Assembly: GCF_900114245.1 (NCBI RefSeq)
Contig: NZ_FOSK01000020.1
Location: 1-56,481 of the forward strand
Direction of reading: 5' to 3'
Origin: Pseudovibrio ascidiaceicola
GTDB taxonomy: Bacteria > Pseudomonadota > Alphaproteobacteria > Rhizobiales > Stappiaceae
DNA length: 56,481 bases
The translations under genes and the position numbers were made by a program. Below, piece after piece: positions 52,980-56,481 of the stretch. The stretch's first letter is position 1, and every line of letters begins with the position of its first letter. Under the pieces are notes generated by a model. It saw nothing but the letters and a program-made list of their open reading frames with translations, did not search any database and had not been told where the DNA came from.

Positions 52980-54773
52980 ATGTCTTCGCAACAATCTAGT
53001 TCACCAAAGCGCCCTATGGTGGCTGAGGCGTTTGCGGCGTCTCGGTCCGGGTATGCGGGCGTCGGGGTTTTGAGTCTGGTCATCAACCTGTTGATGCTGA
53101 CGGGTCCGATGTTCATGCTGCAGATCTATGATCGCGTGCTCGCCAGCCACAGCGTGCCAACACTGGTGATCATCGCCAGCTTCGCCGGTATCCTCTACCT
53201 GTTCTTCGCGCTGCTGGAAGGCATCCGTGCCCGTGGCCTGTCGCGTATTTCTCAGGAAATTGATGCCCGTCTGTCGCGCACCGCGTTTCTTGCCAACCTG
53301 CGCGTGCCACTGCGCATGGGCAACAGCGGCAAAAACGTAGATCCTATCCGCGATCTGGAGACCATGCGCCAGTTCTGGGGTGGTCAGGGTCCAGCCGCGC
53401 TCTTTGATATTCCATGGATGCCGATCTATCTGGGTCTGGTGTTCGTGCTGCACTTCTGGCTTGGCATGCTGGCACTGGCCGGTGCAGTGATCATCCTCTC
53501 GCTGGTGCTTGCCAACGAGTTCATGAGCCGCGATCCCTCCAAAGAGCTGGCCTCGCAAAACGCACAGCGCAGCAACACCCGCTCTGGTGCTCGGCGCAAT
53601 GCGGAAGTGGTGCGCGCCCTTGGCATGAGCTCAACGCTCACCAACAAGTGGGATGAAGCCAACGCCCGCTTTTATGATGCGCAGACCAAAGCAGGCGACC
53701 GCGCCTCGCTGTTCGCCACCGCCATCAAAGCCTTCCGCTTCCTGCTTGGTTCTGCCGTTCTGGCGGTTGGTGCATGGCTTGCGATCCTTCAGGAAGTCTC
53801 TCCTGGTGTTATGATCGCAGCGTCCATCATCACCTCCCGTGCTCTGTCTCCAGTGGAGCAAGCTGTTGGCCAGTGGCGCGTGTTCATCGCCGCCCGTCAG
53901 GCCCGAGCTCGTTTGGAGAAATCGCTGGAAGGTCTGGATGAGACCCCGCCAGAAACCGAACTGCCACTGCCAAGCAAGGCCCTCAATGTACAACAGATCG
54001 CAACAGCCCCTCCCGGTGCACGCGCTGTCACTCTGGCTGGTGTCAACTTTGAGCTCAAAGCGGGCGATGGCATGGGCATTATTGGCCCATCCGGGTCCGG
54101 TAAAACCAGTTTGGTGCGCGCGCTTGTGGGCGTCTGGCCAATCCTGCGCGGTGCCGTTCGTCTGGATGGGGCTGAGCTAAGCCAGTGGTCAGAAGATCGT
54201 CTGGGCACTGCCGTTGGCTACCTGCCGCAGGATGTGGAACTGTTTGACGGTACCATTGCTGAAAACATCTCCCGCTTTGCAGCAGAACGTGATGACGAGA
54301 AGATTTTGGAAGCCGCCCAGCTCGCCAATGTGCATGAGCTGGTCACCAGTCTGGCTGACGGTTATGACACGCAAGTTGGTGAAGGCGGGGCTCTGCTTTC
54401 TGCCGGACAGCGCCAGCGTGTGGGTCTGGCCCGTGCGCTTTATGACAGCCCGTTCCTGATTGTGCTGGATGAACCGAACTCTAATCTGGATTCAGAAGGC
54501 GAAGCAGCCCTGACCCGTGCTATCAAACTGATGCGTGAGACCGGCAGCATCGTCATTGTCGTTGCCCACCGTCCAAGCGCGATCTCAGCTGTTGATCTGC
54601 TGCTTGTTGTGAAGGATGGCCAACAGGCCGCCTTTGGCCCGAAAGACGAAGTCCTGCCAAAAATCAGCGCTCCTGCTGGCGTGCCAGCCCCCGGAGCGGT
54701 TCCAGCTCCCGGCGCAAAACCAGCCCCAGCTGCTGCAAAAACAGGACCATTGAGCGTGGTGCCACATGCCTGA
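52980..54773 (+). CDS. Type I secretion ABC transporter (PrtD-like)
   Basis: 597 residues: membrane part in the first ~300 residues, then an ATPase with Walker A IGPSGSGKTSLVR, signature LSAGQRQRVGLARALY and Walker B FLIVLDEPNSNLDSEG. The C-terminal tail is rich in Pro-Ala-Gly repeats. It energises export of RTX proteins through HlyD and TolC. Overlaps the HlyD-type gene by 8 bases. Codon use is more GC-rich than in the RTX gene. Confidence 0.95.
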   Translation: MSSQQSSSPKRPMVAEAFAASRSGYAGVGVLSLVINLLMLTGPMFMLQIYDRVLASHSVPTLVIIASFAGILYLFFALLEGIRARGLSRISQEIDARLSRTAFLANLRVPLRMGNSGKNVDPIRDLETMRQFWGGQGPAALFDIPWMPIYLGLVFVLHFWLGMLALAGAVIILSLVLANEFMSRDPSKELASQNAQRSNTRSGARRNAEVVRALGMSSTLTNKWDEANARFYDAQTKAGDRASLFATAIKAFRFLLGSAVLAVGAWLAILQEVSPGVMIAASIITSRALSPVEQAVGQWRVFIAARQARARLEKSLEGLDETPPETELPLPSKALNVQQIATAPPGARAVTLAGVNFELKAGDGMGIIGPSGSGKTSLVRALVGVWPILRGAVRLDGAELSQWSEDRLGTAVGYLPQDVELFDGTIAENISRFAAERDDEKILEAAQLANVHELVTSLADGYDTQVGEGGALLSAGQRQRVGLARALYDSPFLIVLDEPNSNLDSEGEAALTRAIKLMRETGSIVIVVAHRPSAISAVDLLLVVKDGQQAAFGPKDEVLPKISAPAGVPAPGAVPAPGAKPAPAAAKTGPLSVVPHA

Positions 54774-56082
54774 GCAAACAACCCTTTCCACCATTCAGAC
54801 CTCTCGTAAGAAACACATGCGCTGGGGCCTCGTCCTTGTGGGCGTTCTTGTTCTTGGCCTTGGCGGCTGGTCCTCCGTTGCCAAGATCAACAGCGCGGTG
54901 ATCACCTCTGGCGCCATCGCAGTCGATGGACAGGCCAAGAAGGTACAGCATCAGGAAGGCGGCATCGTCGGCGAAATCCTCGTCAAAGACGGCGATGAAG
55001 TCAAAGCCGGTGATGTGCTGTTCCGTCTGGATGAGACCGTGGTGAAAGCAAACCTTGCCATCACCCGCAAGCGCCTTCACCAGATGCAGGCTCAGGAAGC
55101 CCGTCTTTCTGCCGAATGGCGCAACGACGATCAGGTCGCCTTCCCGGACTATCTGGTCGAACTGGCAAAGACTGACAAGATTGCCGCCACCGCACTGGAT
55201 GGTGAGCAGGCTCTGTTCGCTGCCCGTCAGCAGGGCATCAAAGGCCGCAAAAAGCAACTTGGCGAGCAGATTGCTCAGCTGGAGCAGCAGATTGAAGGCC
55301 TGCAGGTGCAGCGCGACGCCAAGGCCGAAAGCATTGATCTGGTCACCCAGCAGCTCGCCGACTTCGCCTCTCTATTGGAAAAACGCCTGATCAACGCCTC
55401 TCAGGTCACCGCTATCAAGCGGGAACGGGCCGAGCTGGTTGGTGATCGCGGCGGATTGATCTCGCAAGTCGCCCAGACCAAGGAAGCCATCAGCGAAAAG
55501 CGCGTACAGATCCTGCAGCTGGACGAAGAGTTTTTGGAGAAGGTCCTATCCGACCTGCAAAACATCCGCTCGCAGATTGCCGAACTGGAAGAGCAGGAAG
55601 TGGCTGCACAGGATCGCCTGAAGCGCATCGACATTCGCGCCCCACAATCCGGGTATGTGCACCAGCTCAACGTTCATACCGTTGGCGGCGTGATCGCACC
55701 GGGTGATACCCTCATGCTGGTGGTGCCGGAAGACAGTGATCTGGTGATTGAAAGCCGCGTTCAGCCCGTTGATGTGGATCAGCTTCAAGTGGGACAGGAC
55801 GCCTATGTGCGCCTTGCCGCCTTCGACCAGCGCACCACACCAGAGCTGGGTGCAGCTGTGCTCAACGTCTCCCCGGATCTGACCCGCGATGAGGTCACCG
55901 GCGAGCCGTTCTATCTGGCACGCCTGAAGATCCTGGATAGCGAAATGCCGAAGCTGAACGGCCAGACCCTCGTCCCGGGCATGCCCGTCGAAGGCTTCAT
56001 CCAAACCGGTGAACGCACCGTCCTCTCCTACTTCATAAAACCCCTCCAGGATCAGATTGCACATGCGCTGAAGGAGAAGTGA
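54766..56082 (+). CDS. HlyD-family membrane fusion protein
   Basis: 438 residues: an N-terminal TM (~20-37), a biotinyl-lipoyl-like HQEGGIVGEILVKDGDEVKAGDVL, long coiled coil (~130-290) and a beta-barrel domain with RIDIRAPQSGYV. Type I secretion periplasmic adaptor (PrtE/HlyD type). No TolC gene follows in the window. Confidence 0.95.
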   Translation: MPEQTTLSTIQTSRKKHMRWGLVLVGVLVLGLGGWSSVAKINSAVITSGAIAVDGQAKKVQHQEGGIVGEILVKDGDEVKAGDVLFRLDETVVKANLAITRKRLHQMQAQEARLSAEWRNDDQVAFPDYLVELAKTDKIAATALDGEQALFAARQQGIKGRKKQLGEQIAQLEQQIEGLQVQRDAKAESIDLVTQQLADFASLLEKRLINASQVTAIKRERAELVGDRGGLISQVAQTKEAISEKRVQILQLDEEFLEKVLSDLQNIRSQIAELEEQEVAAQDRLKRIDIRAPQSGYVHQLNVHTVGGVIAPGDTLMLVVPEDSDLVIESRVQPVDVDQLQVGQDAYVRLAAFDQRTTPELGAAVLNVSPDLTRDEVTGEPFYLARLKILDSEMPKLNGQTLVPGMPVEGFIQTGERTVLSYFIKPLQDQIAHALKEK

Positions 56083-56481
56083 GGCGATAGGCTGGCAACA
56101 GCTGAAATAAGCAGAGAGAGAAGGAGCATCTTGTGGCAGTAGTCAGAAGAGGTCTCAGGAACAGCGCCTTCTCACACCTACACGCACCCCTTGATGATCC
56201 TGTGTGAGTGTCTGTTTATCGCTCGGCAAGTCAGCCATTGAGGGAGTGCCTTTCACACCTCAAGTCTCTTGGAAATGCACACAACCAGAAATAGCAGGAT
56301 TAGAAATACGATGTGGGCCTAACATTAAGGCGAATGACAGCTATTGGTCAAAAGCTTCATGTGGTGCTCGCAAGTATCCAAATAATTACCTCCAAATGCC
56401 TGTAGCGGAGTTCTCATTCTCGTCCTTCCAATCCAGCCTCAATCCGTTCACCAATCGTCTCTGACAGCACCCGGATTGGAT
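56083..56481. other. Right edge, no gene seen
   Basis: An open frame at 56204-56464 has no ribosome site or recognisable sequence and was not accepted. Confidence 0.4.

Noticed and set aside
53001-53558. Long minus-strand open frames across the ABC and HlyD genes
   Set aside because: Antisense shadows of GC-rich genes with strong family matches on the plus strand.
56204-56464. Open frame at the right edge
   Set aside because: No start signals and no coding character.

Overview
The window reads as chromosomal DNA of a marine-type alphaproteobacterium. A Pseudovibrio-like (Stappiaceae) origin is my best guess from gene content: a TAXI-type TRAP transporter, a BCCT carrier, diaminopropionate/ectoine-like catabolism, an RTX type I secretion system, Hcp and a SPOR protein, with moderate GC. 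That is inference. Housekeeping genes are interleaved with mobile and accessory blocks.

1-11,055: an orphan Hcp gene, then a Tn7 family element in the classical attTn7 site. Its right end lies exactly 25 bp beyond the glmS stop codon. Its left end, at 1615, carries three separated TnsB-type repeats. The element encodes TnsA, TnsB, TnsC, TnsD and TnsE plus one cargo gene for a receiver-like protein, but it is decaying. tnsB has a broken 5' end, tnsC has an in-frame amber codon just after Walker A, and tnsE lacks its C-terminal ~100 residues. A second right end with a truncated tnsA abuts the left end, so two related elements were once stacked here.

11,056-22,800: conserved backbone. It holds glmU-glmS, a SPOR-domain membrane protein, an EamA permease, CcdA, a TAXI-TRAP transporter followed by a UspA protein (an arrangement like teaABC-teaD), and tRNA-Lys(TTT).

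22,800-30,200: an AT-rich accessory segment next to tRNA-Lys. It is dominated by one 1893-residue gene that looks like an Avs/STAND antiviral sensor: a PD-(D/E)xK nuclease-like N-terminus, a P-loop NTPase and a very long alpha-helical C-terminus.

30,200-41,300: a redoxin, a secreted Yellow/MRJP-like protein with a divergent LysR regulator, and a catabolic group (M20 and M24 hydrolases, BCCT carrier, diaminopropionate ammonia-lyase-like enzyme, Lrp/AsnC regulator). Remnants of IS481-, IS256- and IS1595-type transposases are scattered among them, along with a fragment of a second M24 gene.

42,000-46,850: the most interesting block. It is a tight minus-strand operon encoding an NTF2/SnoaL-like protein with an odd C-terminal tail, a SPASM radical SAM enzyme, a PqqD-like RRE protein, a cobalamin-type radical SAM enzyme, a second SPASM radical SAM enzyme and a 4-oxalocrotonate tautomerase-like protein. 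A perfect FNR box precedes it. I read it as a candidate oxygen-controlled RiPP-type peptide or protein modification system, with the NTF2-like protein as possible substrate.

47,600-56,100: a divergent OmpR-type two-component pair, then a large RTX protein with a C-terminal discoidin-like domain and its ABC/HlyD type I exporter.
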